A stretch of 64,000 nt of DNA, taken from positions 1,839,501 through 1,903,500 of the forward strand of contig JAEOAD010000888.1 of NCBI GenBank assembly GCA_036365145.1. The letters are read 5' to 3'. Origin of the DNA: Orientallactaga sibirica. Taxonomy: Eukaryota > Chordata > Mammalia > Rodentia > Dipodidae. Under the pieces are notes generated by a model, which was not told the origin of the DNA, made no database searches, and saw only the letters and a list, made by a program, of their open reading frames with translations. The position numbers were made by a program, and so were the translations under genes. Shown piece by piece: positions 33,079-46,600 of the stretch. The stretch's first letter is position 1; every line of letters starts with the position of its first letter.

Positions 33079-34743
33079 TATTTTGAGATAGATAATGAGG
33101 CAGAGGCAGGGCCTTCAACCACTACGAATGAACTCCAGCCATGTGTGCATGTGTAACATTGCATGTTTGCATCACTGCATCTAGCTTATGTGGGACCAGA
33201 GATTCAAACATGAGTTCTTAGGCTTCTCAGGGAAGCACCTTAATAGATAGGCCATTTCTCCAGCCTTATTTTCTGTTTTTTCAAGGTAGGGTCTTGCTGT
33301 AGTCCAGGCTGACCTGGAATTTGCTCTGTAGTTTCAGGCTGGCTTCAAATTCACAGCTATCCTACCTCTGACTTCAGAGTGCTAGGATTAAAGGTCAGCT
33401 TTTTAAGAAATTTTTTGTTTTTTCAAGGTAGGGTTTTTTCTAGCCCAGGCTGACCTGGAATTCACTATGTAGTCTCAGGGTGGCCTTGAACTCACAGCAA
33501 TCCTCCTACTGCTACCTCCCAAGTGTGGGATTAAAGGTGTGTGCCACTATGCTAGGCCCCAATTTCTATATATATATATTTGAGAGAGAGTGAGAGAGAA
33601 AGTATGGATACTTCAAGGCCTCTTGCCACTGCAAACTCCAGACACATGTGCCACTTTGTGCATCTGGTGTTTACGTGGATGCTGGGGAATCAGACACAGG
33701 CCATCAGGCTTTGCAAGCACATGCCTTTAACTGCTAAGCCATCTCTCAGCCCTTTTCTCCCCACCCTTTTTTTTTTTATACAACCCAGGCTTGATGCTGA
33801 ACTCACAATCCTCCCACTTCAACTTCCTGAGTGCTGGGACTAGAGGGGCATGCCACTACACAGTTAAACTGAATGTTCTTTTTTTTTTTTAATTTATTTT
33901 ATTTGCTTGAGAGAGAGAGAGAGAAGTTGAGAGAGAGAGACAGAGAATGGGTGTGTCTAGGCCTCCAGCCACTGCAAACAAACTCCAGAGGCATGCGTTC
34001 CCTTGTGTCTCTGGCTTACGTGGGACCTGGAGAATCGAACTGGGGTCCTTGGGCTTCACAGGCATGTGCCTTAACTGCTAAGAAATCTCTCCAGCCCAAA
34101 CTGGATGTTCTTAAATAACTTGATGGAGGGCTGGAAAGATGGCTTGGTGGTTAAGGTGCTTGCCTACTAAGTCAATGGACCCAGGTTCAATTCCTCAGGA
34201 CCCATGTAAGACAGATACATAAGGTGGCACATGCATCTGGAGTTTGTTTGCAGTGGCTAGAGGCCTTGGTACAAACATTCGCTTTCTCTCTCTCTGTCAA
34301 ATAAATCAAAGTAAAATATTTTTAAAAATAACTTGATAAGTTTTTCTTTTTTCTTTCTTTCTTTCTTTTTTTTTGTTTTTTTGAGGTAGGGTCTCACTCT
34401 AGCCCAGGCTGACCTAGAGTTCACTATGTAGTCTCAGGGTGGCCTTGAATTCACAGTTGTCCTCCTACCTCTGCCTCCCGAGTGCTGGGATTAAAGGCAT
34501 ACACCACCACACCTGGCTCACTTGATGGATTTTAAAAAATATTTATTGATTTATTTGAGAGAGAGAAGGGGGGAAGACAGAGAGAGAGAATGGGCATGCC
34601 AGAGCTTCTAGCCACTGTAACGAACAAACTCCAGATGCATGTACCACCTTGTGCATCTGGCTTTGTGTGGGTACTGGAGAATCAAACCAGAGTCCTTAGA
34701 CTTTGCAGGCAAGTGCCTTAACTGCTGAGCCATTTCTCCAGCC
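32482..34743. mobile_element. Dense SINE block
   Basis: B1-like minus (32482-32628), B2-like minus (32832-33025), B2-like minus with (TTTA)n (33037-33266), B1-like minus (33278-33395), B1-like minus (33415-33556), B2-like minus (33565-33752), an ID/B1 fragment (33770-33865), B2-like minus (33880-34097), B2-like plus (34129-34320), B1-like minus (34370-34517) and B2-like minus (34540-34743). Confidence 0.8.
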
Positions 34744-35130
34744 AAGCTTGATGAATTTTTTCCCTGAAGACATGGTTTTGCTATGTCTGATCCAGGGGGA
34801 AGTTCCATCAGTGGCCAAAGAAACTGCTTCCATACATCCAAGCACAGACAGGGACCATCACCAGCCAGCAAATGCCAAAAGCAACAAGCACAAAACTGAC
34901 AACAAACAGCAGGGGGTCCCAGACAGAGCTCAAACCTCTCTGCATCCCTTTGGGCTGGAAAAATCAGATCCCCCCCCCCTCCACACACACACAGCTTAGG
35001 GCTAGATCCCAGGATCTAGCCCCAGTGAAACCTCTTCCAGTCAGGTGGCCAGAGACAAGATTTAATAAAACACCCTAGTCTCTGGTAGACATATGTTCAA
35101 ACTATGACAATTGGCATCACAGATAGTTGT
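34744..35130. other. Unclassified intergenic sequence with an 11-bp-arm hairpin
   Basis: No exon recognised. It contains a perfect inverted repeat with 11-bp arms, GGGCTAGATCC and GGATCTAGCCC (34999-35009 and 35012-35022), and a C-run followed by (CA)n. Confidence 0.6.
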
Positions 35131-36999
35131 GCCACTTTGCATCTGGCTTTATGTGGGTGCTGGGAAATTGAATCTGGGCAGGCAAGCTTTGCCATTCCTT
35201 AGCCTCTGTCCTCTCTGTCCAGGAGGTAGGGTCTCACTTGGCCCAGGCTGACCTGGAATTAACTATGTAGTCTCAGGTTGGCCTTGAAGATCCTCCTACC
35301 TCTGTCCCATTTTTTAAAACAATAAAAACATTTATCTTTTTCATATTGATTTGAAGTACTTCATATATTCTGATATGAGTTTTATTCATTTTATTTATTT
35401 ATTTACTATTTTTTTTTTTGAGGTAAGGTCTCACTCTAGTACAGGCTGACCTGGAACTGACTATGTAGTCTCAGGGTAGCCTTGAACTCATGGTGATCCT
35501 CCTACCTCTGCCTCTCGAGTGCTGGGATTAAAGGCATGTGCCACCACACCTGGCTTATTTTTTTTTAAATAAAATTTATTTTTTATTATTTTGGGGGGGG
35601 GTAGAGAATGAGTATGCCAGGGCCTCCAGCCACTGCAAATGAACTACAGACACATGCACCACCTTAAGCATCTGGCTTATGTGGGTACTGGGGAATTGAA
35701 CACGGGTCCTTAGGCTTCATAAGCAAGTGCCTTAATCACTAAGCCATTTCTTCAGCCCAAGTTGCATTTTTTTTTTTTTACTGTATTTGCATGCATGTGC
35801 TCATGCACATGCATGTGCAAAGGCCTCTTGCTACTACAAACAGACACCTCTTTTTGCATCCTGCTTATGTGGGTGGCTTGGGAATTGAACCTGGGGCAGC
35901 ATGCTTTGGAATCAAGTACCTTTAACCACTAAGCCATCTTCCCAGCCCCCATGATATGAGTCTTTTTAAAAAATATTTTTATTTGCAAGCAGAGAGAGAC
36001 AAGAGAAAAGAGACAGAAAGAGAGAGAGAGAGAATGGGAGATGGGCATGCTAGGGCCTCAAGCCACTGCAAACAAACTCCAGATGCATGAGCCACTGTGT
36101 ATCTGGCTTTATGTGGGTACCAGAGAATTGAACTTAGGTCATTAGGCTTTGCAGGCAAGTGCCCAACCACTGACCTATCTCTCCAGTTCCCGATATGAGT
36201 CTTTTTATAGCAAAAAATTTAAATTTGCTGGGCATGATGATGCATGCCTTTAATCTCAGCACTTGGGAGACAGAGGTAGGAGGATTGCTGTGAGTTTGAG
36301 GCCAGCCTGAGAGTACATAGGTTAGCCTGGGCTAGAGCAAGATCCTACCTCGAAAACCCAAAAATATTTAATTTTTAAAAATCCAGGCATGGTCACGCAC
36401 GCCTTTAATCCCAGCACTCAGGAGGCAGAGGTAGGAGAATCACCCTGAGTTCGAGGCCACCCTGAGATTACATAGTTAATTCCAGGTCAGCCTGGGCCAG
36501 AGTGAGACCCTATCTCGAAAAACCAAAAAAAAAAAATCTTTTAATTAATTATTTATTAGCGACAGAGGGAGAAAGAGAGAAGGAGGGAGGGAGAAAGAGA
36601 GAATGGGCGCACCAGGACTTCTAGCCACTGCAAATGAACTCCATATGGGTGCACCACCAGGTGCATCTGGCTTATGTGGGACCTGGAGAATCAAACCTGG
36701 GTCCTTAGGCTTTGCAGGCAAGTGCCTTAATTGCTAAGCCATCTCTCCACCCTCTGCAAAAATTTTAAAAATTCTGTATTTATTTATTTATTTATTGAGA
36801 GAGAGAGAGAGAGAGGGAGAGAAAAGGAGAGGAAGAGGGAGGCAAAAAGAGAAAATGAGTGTGCCAGGACCTCCAACCACTGCAAACAAACTCCAAACAC
36901 ATGTGCCACCTTGGCTTATGTGGGTCCTATGGAATTGAATCTGGGCCCTTAGGCTTCATAGGCAAAAGCACCTTAACAGCTAAGCCATCTCTCCAGTCC
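35131..36999. mobile_element. Dense SINE block (continued)
   Basis: B2-like minus fragment (35131-35200), B1-like minus fragment (35224-35305), B1-like minus (35408-35555), B2-like minus (35565-35758), B2-like minus fragment (35770-35947), B2-like minus (35965-36188), B1-like plus (36226-36370), B1-like plus (36380-36525), B2-like minus (36536-36750) and B2-like minus (36775-36999). Confidence 0.8.
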
Positions 37000-37536
37000 C
37001 TGATGTGAGTATTTTAATAAAATTTCATCTCACTCAATATTTATACACACGTGTGTGCACACACACAGCTCAATGATCACTTCAAGCATTCAAAGTCATT
37101 TTGACTCTATTAAGGAACTAAAAGTGAGTCTTCCATGTGCACACAATGCAGCTGGAAGGCTTAAGCACAGTCTTTGCTCTGGGCTGGGTTCTGGAGTAGG
37201 CTTCCATTCAATTTGGTTAGCAGAGGTGGGAGCGATGATGAGACTGGCGGTTTCTTAAGCTGGGCTGTCATTGACTGCTTTGGCCCATGCACCAAGGTGG
37301 TAAGAGGCCTAAGAATGACCCCAGAAAAACAGCCTCATCTGGCTGCTCTCATCAGGTTCTCACATTGAGCTGGGTGCTCACTGCGTTCCACATGTCTGCC
37401 ATATGGCAGGTTCTGAGACCCATGAGATGGTTAGGAGAGCAGCCTCCTTGGGGAGCCACCAGTCAAGAAGAGTTACCAAGTTGAGCTGAGGGTTGTGACA
37501 AGAGGCATGGTTGGGCAGGATGCTACCAGAGGAAGG

Positions 37537-37734
37537 CTAGAAGCGACTGGATCTGTCTGGAGGTTTCCAGCTCTGGATGTGTGTCACAGGGACATCTTCA
37601 CAGTGGAGCTGTGCCTCGATGGATGAGCGGAAGTCACCAGGCAGAGGCGGCAAGGTGGACATCCAGGCAAGGGGCTTAATGCTGAGTTTCCTGGTCAGCG
37701 ACAGTCTTGCGGCTGGAGTGTAGGGGTGTGCTTG
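37537..37734 (-). other. Open frame with good acceptor downstream of VWA3A (uncertain exon)
   Basis: A 65-codon minus-strand frame (QAHPYTPAARLSLTRK ... ending SRF then TAG) follows a strong acceptor, CTTGCCCTGTGCCCCAG, in phase 0. It could only be coding if the VWA3A exon at 38063-38128 were read in another frame than the one dictated by the exon before it. It may be a 3' UTR exon, an alternative terminal exon or chance. The flanking 37000-37536 and 37735-38062 are non-repetitive and unclassified. Confidence 0.25.
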
Positions 37735-38076
37735 CTGGGGCACAGGGCAAGAGGCTGAGGTAGACCCAGAATCTCCCCATGCCCAAAAGACAGAGCCTTC
37801 CCATCCTCTGCTTCCGGGGTCATCCTGCCAAGAATTGTGTTAATTGTGGTGATCTGCAGTCACCGCTGCCGAGTCTGTCAGCCTGCCTCCAGGCCAAGTG
37901 AGCCCCGTGCTGGTGCTCGCGTGGTTCTCTGTGTGGGACGGTTTTGTAATTAGGAATCACAGTTTCCGATCCCTCCCCACAGTGCCAACTTTCTACCAAA
38001 CAAAGCGCATGCCTAGCCCTCAGTGGGCACTCAGCAGGTACAACGACCATTCCTTCCCTTACCTGAGAACACTTCT

Positions 38077-38128
38077 CTAGCAAAGAGCGGCATTTGGTTC
38101 CATGTCGTTTTTCTTCTGAAGTTGGGAT
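38077..38128 (-). CDS. VWA3A: VWA3A exon j (terminal coding part and stop)
   Basis: The acceptor CTTCTGCCTTCCAG is followed by one base completing an Arg codon, then [16 protein letters not shown] and TAG at 38079-38077. The joined helix [12 protein letters not shown] continues the preceding coiled coil, supporting this frame. A GT donor follows the stop at 38063/38062, so a 3' UTR intron is possible. Confidence 0.8.
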
Positions 38129-39535
38129 CTGGAAGGCAGAAGGTGAAAAAAGATGACTCTCCAGGAGAGGAGAGGGTAAGGGGATGGGGAACGATAGCAT
38201 GCTTTCTCTCATATGTGGAAGTTATATGTAGTTAACTACATGACAGAAAAGCAGAAGGGACCAGTGAGAGGAAGAAGATGGATGGGGGAAAAGGAAGTCA
38301 CACAGTGGGGGGGGGGGTTGGATATGAGTAAAGAACACTGACGTACATCCATGAAAATGTCATAATGAAATCCATTATTTTGTATACTAACAAAAATATT
38401 TAAAAAAATTTTTTTGAGGTAGAGTCTCAGTCTAAACCAGGCTGACCTGGAATTCACTATGTAGTCTCAGGATGGCCTTGAACACACAGTGATCCTCCTA
38501 CCTCTGCCTCCCAAGTGCCCAAGTGCTGGGATTAAAGGTGTGAGCCACCATGCCCAGCACAAAAATATTAAAAAATATATATGTGTATATTTTGGTTTTT
38601 CAAGGTAGGGTTCACTCTAGCCCAGGCTGATCTGGAATTCACTATGTAGTCTCAGAGTGGCCTCGAACTCATGGTGATCCTCCTACCTTTGCCTCTTTTT
38701 TCTTTTTATTTATTTGCAAGCAGAAAGAGACACACAGAGAGAAGAGGCATGCCAACACCTCCCCCACTGCAACTGAATTCCAGATGCATGTGCCACTCTG
38801 CGTCTGGCTTTACGAGGGTTCTGGGAACCGAATATGGGCCTTTGCAAGCAAGTGCCTAACCCACTGAGTCATCTGGCCAGCCCTCTCCATCTTAATTTTT
38901 GAGACAAGGTCTCTCACTGAACACAGAGCTTACTGATTTGGCTAGCTAGCCAGTAAGTGCTAGGAATTCTACTGTCCTTACCTCCCCAGCTCTGGGATGA
39001 CAGACACACAATGCCACACTAAGCTTTCATGTGGGTGCTGGGGATCTGAATCAGGTCCTCACACTCGTGTGGTAAGCACTTTACTGACTGAGCCATCACC
39101 CCAGGCCCTTCCACACTTTTTTTTAAGGTATGTGCCACCACGCCTGCCTCCCCCGACTTTTTAAAAAAAGATTTTATTAGGCCGGGCGTGGTGGTGTACA
39201 CCTTTAATCCCAGCTCTCGGGAGGCAGAGGTAGGAGGATCGCCATGAGTTCAAGGCCACCCTGAGACGACATAGTTAATTCCAGGTCAGCCTGGGCCAGA
39301 GTGAGACCCTACCTCGAAAAACAAACAAAAAAAAAAATATTTTATTTTTATTCATTTATTAGAGAGAGAGAATGGGCATTCCAGGGCCTGTAGCCACTGC
39401 AAATGAACTCCAGATGCATGCGCCACCATGTGCATCTGGTTTACATGGGACCTGGAGAATCAAACCTGGGTCCTTAGGCTTCACAGGCATGTGCCTTAAC
39501 TGCTAAGCCATCTCTCCTGTGGTGCCCCCCCACTT

Positions 39536-39570
<35 letters not shown>

Positions 39571-40646
39571 GTTTTTCCAGGTAGGGTCTCACTCTAACTC
39601 AGGCTGACCTGGAATTCACTCTGTATTCTCAGGGTGGCCTCGAACTTATGGTGATCCTCCTACCTCTGCCTCCCAAGTGCTGGGATTAAAGGCATGAGCC
39701 ACCACGCCCGGCTCCCCCAACACTTTTATTAAAAAAGAATTTTGTTGGGTTGGAGAGATGGCTCAACGGTTAAATCACTTGCTGGCAAAGCCAGACTGCC
39801 CAGGTTTGATTCCCTAGTACCCATGTAAACCAGAAGCACAAAGTGGTGCATACATCTGGATTTTGTTTACTGTGGCAAGAGGCCCTGTCCTTGTAAATAA
39901 ATAACATGTTTTTATTTATTTTATTTATTTGAGACACAGAGAGAGTGTGTGTGTGTGTGACAGGGTTTCTAGCCACTGCAGATGAACTACAGATGCATGC
40001 GCCAACTTGTGCATCTGCCTTTATGTGGGTACTGGGGAATTGAACTTGGGTCCTTTGGCTTTGCAGCCAAGTGGCTTAACTACTAAGTCATCTCTCCAGC
40101 TCAATAAAAATCTTTCTTAAAAAGATGGACTTCTCTATCTGCCTCTTTCTCTGTCTGTTGCTCTCAAATAAATAAAAATTAATTTTAAAAATGGCCTGGA
40201 GAGATGGCTTAGCAGTTAAGCGCTTGCCTGTGAAGCCTAAGGACCCTGGTTTGAGACTCGATTCCCCAGGACCCACATAAGCCAGATGCACAAGGTGGCG
40301 CATGCGTCTGGAGTTCGTTTGCAGTGGCTGGAGGCCCTGGCGTGCCCATTCTCTCTCTATCTACCTGCCTCTTTCTCTCTCTGTCACTTTCAAATAAATA
40401 AAAATAAAACCAAAAAAATGTTTTAAAAGATGGAGGGCTGGAGAAATGGCTTAGTGGTTAAGGTGCATGCCTGCAAAGTCAAAGGACTTTGATTCGATTC
40501 TCCAGGACCCACATAAGCCAGATACACAAAGTGGCACATGTGTCTGGAGTTCATTTGCAGTGGCTGAAAGCCCTGGTGTACCCATTTTTCTCTCTTTCTC
40601 TCTCTGTCTTCCTCTATCTGCTGCTTTCTTTCATCTCTCTCCCAAA

Positions 40647-40685
<39 letters not shown>

Positions 40686-43600
40686 ATATTAAAAAAAGAT
40701 AGTGAGCAACTGAGGAAGATATCTAATGGTAACCTCTGGCTTTCACACGTGTGTACCCACATGATGTGTGCATGTACCCACATATATACATATGCATCCC
40801 CCCATAAACATGCATACATGAGCACACACTAAACACACACACACATGCAAAAAAGAAGGGACAATTTCCCACATTTCAAGGGCTTTAGGGAGAAGCTCTT
40901 GGAGCCAAGGTGCCATGCCTAGGGTGGGCACTACCTTGGTTGGGGTAGAGTCTTTGTGGCTCCACTCCAGGTCTGATGGAAGGTCTTTCAGGCATACCTG
41001 AAGGCCTGGGCTTGCTCAAGGAAGCTTCTAGCTTTGTTGATCTCCTGGGCCAGTCTCCTTAAGTCGTCTCCTTCAAACAGTGGCAGTGTGGGATCCTTGG
41101 AAAGGGGAAAGGAGTGTGAAGTTCAGTCCGTTAAATGACTAGATCTGCCTACATTGGCAGCAGCACTCTGAATGCAAAACCATTCACATAGCTTGGCATG
41201 GTAGCTCACACCTGTAACCCCAGCACTTGGGAACTGGAGGCAGGAAAAGAAGGAGTACAAATCCAGTCTCAGCTACATAGTAAGTCTAAAGGCAGTAAGA
41301 AACTACCTGAGACCTTATTTCTAAAAACCATGACCCAAAACAGCCAACAAGCAACATCCCCCCAACCATTTGCAGAACCTGCCTTAACAAGGTTTAACCT
41401 GACAACCTGTGTGTCATTGTTGGTGATCTGTGTAGTATTTGTCATATTTGCCCCTAGAAGAGTCAACTGAAGAAAGGACTCATGTGAGGTTACTTAGACT
41501 TCAGAAATTACACCATGTCCTTCCTATGAGACTAACCATTACTGAAGAGGAACCTAGAATTCTGATTGGTTGTCTTATTTGACAACCTGCTGTCCTGGAA
41601 ATGTTATCACTGACATTCCTTAAAATGTTAAGTCTGTGGCCAGGGCACACACGTGTGAACCTAGTACTCAGGAGGCTGAGGTAGGAGGATCATGGCTTTT
41701 AGGCCAGCTGCGACTACTTGGCAGGTTCAAAGCAAGCTTGAATTACATAGCGACATCCTGTCTCAAAAAACCAAGGACTGGGGGGATGTGGGCACCTAGA
41801 TAAATGGGTAAGAGTGCTTGCTTAGTATGCATAAAGCCCTCACTGTGTGTGGTGGTAAACTCCTATAATCCCAGAATCAGGGTGGAAAAGGCAAGAGAAG
41901 CAGAAGTTCAAGGCCAGCCTCAGCTACATAGCTGGTCCCTGTCTCAAAAAACAAAGCAAAACCAAAACCAAGGGTTGGGAATTGGGAATGTAATTCCATG
42001 GTAGCATGCTTGTCCAAGACCTGGGCTTAATCCCAGCAAAAAGAAAAAAGAAGGAGGAGCTGAAGGAGACATCTCAGTGCGTGAAAGCACTGCTGTGTGA
42101 GTGTGATGATGCAATTTCACATCTCAAACCCACACAAAGCCAGAAGCAGTGGTGAGCACCTACGATGGCAGCCTTCCCCCAGCAAGGCGGGAAGCAGCGA
42201 TAGGAGAATCCTGGAAGCTTGTGGGCCAGCTAGCCTGGTTTCCGCAGCAGTGAACAAGAGACTGCCTCAAACAAGGAAGAAGTGGAAGGCGAGGACTGAC
42301 ACCCAAAGACCTCCACATGTGCACACCCATACCCGCATACATGTGCATCATAGCCACACACAGGTCATTTTAAAAAGAGAGTAGGGAAAGAAAAAGAAAA
42401 AGAAAGGAAGAAAGGAAGGGGAAGACAAAAGAAGGGCAGGGAAGGAAAGGGAACGGAAGGGCGAGAGGTAAGCTAGGAGTGGTTGTAATCACACAGTTGT
42501 AATCAAAGCACTTGGGAGGTGGAGACAAGAAGACTGAGAGATGAAGCCTAGCTATATAGCAAAACACTATCTCAAAACAAACAAAGTTAAACATGCGCAC
42601 CATTTTTCTGTCAAAGGGACGAGGATCCCTGGAACCTTTATTATTTATTTTTTTTATGTCATGGCTAACCTACAGCTTCACTAGATCTGCTGCATAACAG
42701 ATGACCTGAACATCTGTGAACGTGGAGGACAGAAATCCACAGAAATTAAGCATGTGGGTAACATGTGTTGAGCGCTGGCTTCACTCTGACTTTGGGCAAT
42801 TTTCTCAGCTCCTTGAGGCTATTTAATCTAAGTGGGTATAAGAGTGGTCAGGGGCTGGAGAGATGGCTTAGTGGTTAAGGCGCCTGCCTCCTAAGCCTAA
42901 GAACGCCAGTTCCAATCTCCAGGTCCCACGTTTAGCCAGATGCAGTGATGCAAGGGCGCAATGCTGCACTTGACCACAAGGGGGCGCACGCATCTGGATT
43001 TCGTTCAGCAGCAGCTGAGAGACTGCTGGTGTGCCCATTTCTCTGTCTTCCTCTCCCTCTCTGTCTCTCTCTGTGTCTCTCTCCAAAAATAAATAAAATA
43101 ATAAAAAATTTTTTTAAAAAGAATGCCAATTATTGAAGAAACTGCAGTTTTCTTAAAAAAAAAAAGAGTGGTCAGGAGGCATTAAAGAGGTCATCTATGT
43201 AAAATAATGTGCATCACGTAACACGTGTAAGATAGTCTATTAGTAACAGCACCCCCAAACTATCTTTCTCAACCTCAAGGGGTTGGCTTAAAAGAATAGC
43301 CATCGGGAAACATTCTTTTATGTCAACATTTTGTCTTACTTTTCTTTACTTATTTGAGAGAGAAATAGGCAAGGAGAGAACGAGAATGGGTTCACCAGGG
43401 CCTCTAGCCACTCCAAACAAACTCCAGATGCATGCATCTCCTTGTGCATTTGACTTACATGGGTCCTGGGAATTGAACCTGGGTCTTTTGGCTTTGCAGG
43501 CAAGCACCGTAACCACCAAGCCATCTCTCCAGCCCAATATTTTGTTGTACAAGAGATGCAGAGATCTCCAGCTGTAGATATTTAATTAAGCTGCTCTAAC

Positions 43601-46600
43601 AAACTCCCATTCAGCAGCTGGCGACCTACCCTTTCCTCAACAAAGCCTCTGGTGAGCAGGCTGCAAAGGCCACTGAGCGTGTCCTCATCCACAGGGCAGT
43701 GGTAGCGCCCACCGGTGAGGGAAGCCAGCTTCCTCAGGAACTCTACCGCAGCTCTGGGTGGGGAACACAGAGAGAGACTGACAGAGGTTAAGGGAGACAG
43801 GCTCAGCCCCAGAACTATGGGGGACATACGTCATGTGAGGTTTAACACCAAAGTGGCCTGGAAACTGGGTTTCAGCTTGTACCTTTGAGACCACTGTTAG
43901 CATCACCAATCATACTTTCCCAAGTGGCTTATGGAGAGTCACCAGGCCACTGGTACCATTTAGTGTAGACACCCTCGAAGCACATAGCCAACACTTTCTG
44001 CCCCCATTCCTTTACTGGAAAGCTCTCCAGTGCCTACTGTGTGTTAGGTCTATAAGGGACACAAACATGACTCTCAGGGAACTTAATAGTTTAGACACCG
44101 AGAAAATATGTACTTAAGTAATTAAGTTTGCTAATAATAGAGTTTTTTTTCTCTGATAGGTACTGAACCCAGGGCTTCACACATGCCACACTGCATCAAG
44201 CTGCACTCCAGCCCTGACAATAAAGATTCCTTTGAAGGTGTTGTGTCTTGCCTAACATATGTTCTGGTATGTGCTCAGTTATAACAACAGTGCTATATTA
44301 ACATGTTTCCTGTCTATCTTGACCCCCCATAAATATTCACAAATATTTTTGCAGGAAAGGTCAGAAGGCCCTGGGAGAAGTTCAGAGTCCCATTGCCCAC
44401 CTGTCTGTGCAGTCCAGGGAGATGGTGTGCACCTTCACATCTCGATCCTTGCAGAGCCTTTGGAGAGCACTGAGAACAAGTCTGCAGCTCGTGTCTGGCT
44501 TCCCGTCGGTCAGCAGGTACAGGCCCTGCACGTCGTGAAAGCTGAAGGCTTTCTGAGACAGCACAAGGTGGTTGTCAGGCTTGGGAAAGGAGTGCTTACT
44601 AGGAAGGGCAGAGACTGATTATGTGGCAGAGCCACTGCGGTCCCCCAGGAAAATGCTGCTGATTGGATGGTGACACACTTGTCCACTAAGATTAACACTC
44701 TGAGTGCTGGGGAGATGGCTCAGTGGGTAGAGTGGTTTCCATGCAAGCATGAGGACCTGTGCTTGGATGCCATGACCCATGTAAATGTGCCAGGTGTGGT
44801 CCTGTAATCCCCGTGCTGGGAGGGCAGAGGTCAGGGATCCCTAGGGCTTGCTGACTAACTAGTCTAGTTGAACTGGTAAGCTCTAGGTTCAGTGAGACCC
44901 TGTCTCAAAGAATAAGGGGAAGCCAGGCATGGTGGTGCACACCTTTAATCCCAGAACTTGGGAGGCAGAGGTAGGAGGGTTGCTGTGAGTTCGAGACCAT
45001 CCTGAGACTACATAGTGAACTCCAGGTCAGCCTGGGCTAGAGTGAGACCCCACCTTGGAAAAAAAAAAAAAAAAAGAATAACCCCTTATTCTCAATGACC
45101 TCTGGCCTCCACACACACAAGCATGCATACCTGTCCACACATGAGCACCCACACACATGCACACACGTAAAGACAAAGACTGAGACTCCTCTTCAGTGTA
45201 GATAGACTCTTACACTGAAGCCTCTGAGATCTAGGAGGATCTACTTCCCATCGGGTTAGTCCCAAGCAAGCCACGGAACCTCTGTGAACCTCTGCATGTC
45301 TACCGAAGGCGAGGACAAGAATCCCTTTCGCATGTGCTTTGGGGAAGAGGAAATGAAGTGACACGCTGTACATCCCAGTGCATCCCAGTCTAGAGGTGAT
45401 GCTATTTCTTTTCTGCTACAAGGTCAGGTTTAATGGCAGCACTTGCCAGTAACGCTGGCAAGACCGAGGTGCTTCCCTGAGCTTGCAGGCGGGTCACCCA
45501 CTTCAGAGCCTCGTGACATGCTGCATCTGTGGTATCCACCAGGGTGTCACGCCACGGCTTCAGGCCCTCTGCAAAGCTGAGCAGGTTAAAGCTGGACAAA
45601 AGTAGGGAGAGGGTTGCAGGGGACAGACAGAGAAGAGAGAAAGGAAGGGTTCGTTAGAACAATTGGTTAGTCCGTACTAAAGTTGTAGGAAGTCACTTCT
45701 GGGAGGACTGTTCATTGAGAACCCCTACAGCCAGCCCCAGGGCCCCTTGGAGAGGACTGTGGGCCACCTGACCGTGAAAGGGTCCACCTTGTAGACTCGA
45801 TGCAGATAGAAACAGATTGAAGTCCCGCTCAGCCGCTGGCTGGTTTTGTGATCTTGGGCAAATTACTTAAACCTCTCTGTCATAGTTTCCTTTTCCAAAT
45901 AGTGAGAATAAGAGTACTGAGAGAGATGGTGATCTCATGCAAATGAAGTGCATATGTAAAGTACCCAGTGGATGTTCACCCTCATTAACTTCAAGACAAG
46001 AACAAGTCCTAACCTAAGGCAGCATCTCCCATCTCCCATCTCTCTCTGGGTAGAAAGAACTTCTGCAGGTAAAAATCATGTTAGGGCTGGAGAGATGGCT
46101 TAGCAGTTAAGGCATTTGGTGCAAAGCTTAAGGACCCAGGTTCAGTTCCCCAGAACCCATGTAAGCCAGATGTACATGGTGGCCCATGTGTCTAGAGTTT
46201 TTTTGCAGTGGCTAGAGGCACTGGCGTGCCCATTCTCTCTCTCAAATAAATAAACAAAATATTTTTTAAAATATTGGGGCCTGGAGAGATGGCTTAGCGA
46301 TTAAGCGCTCGCCTGTAAAGCCTAAGGACCCTGGTTCAAGGCTCAAATCCCCAGGACCCACGTAAGCCAGATGTACAAGGTGGCGCATGTATCTGGAGTT
46401 CGTTTGCAGTGGCTGGAGGCCCTGGCGCACCCATTCTCTATCTATCTGTCTGCTTCTTTCTCTCTCTGTCTGTCTTTCTCAAGTAAATAAATAAAACAAC
46501 AAAAATAAAAAATTTTTAAAAATATTACTTATTTATTTATTTGAGATACAGAGACAGAGAGAGAGTGTGTGAGAGAGAGAGAGCACGCCAGGCCTCCAGC

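Noticed and set aside
34608..34988. 126-codon minus-strand open frame
   Set aside because: Half of it is the antisense of a B2-like SINE and the remainder shows no motif.
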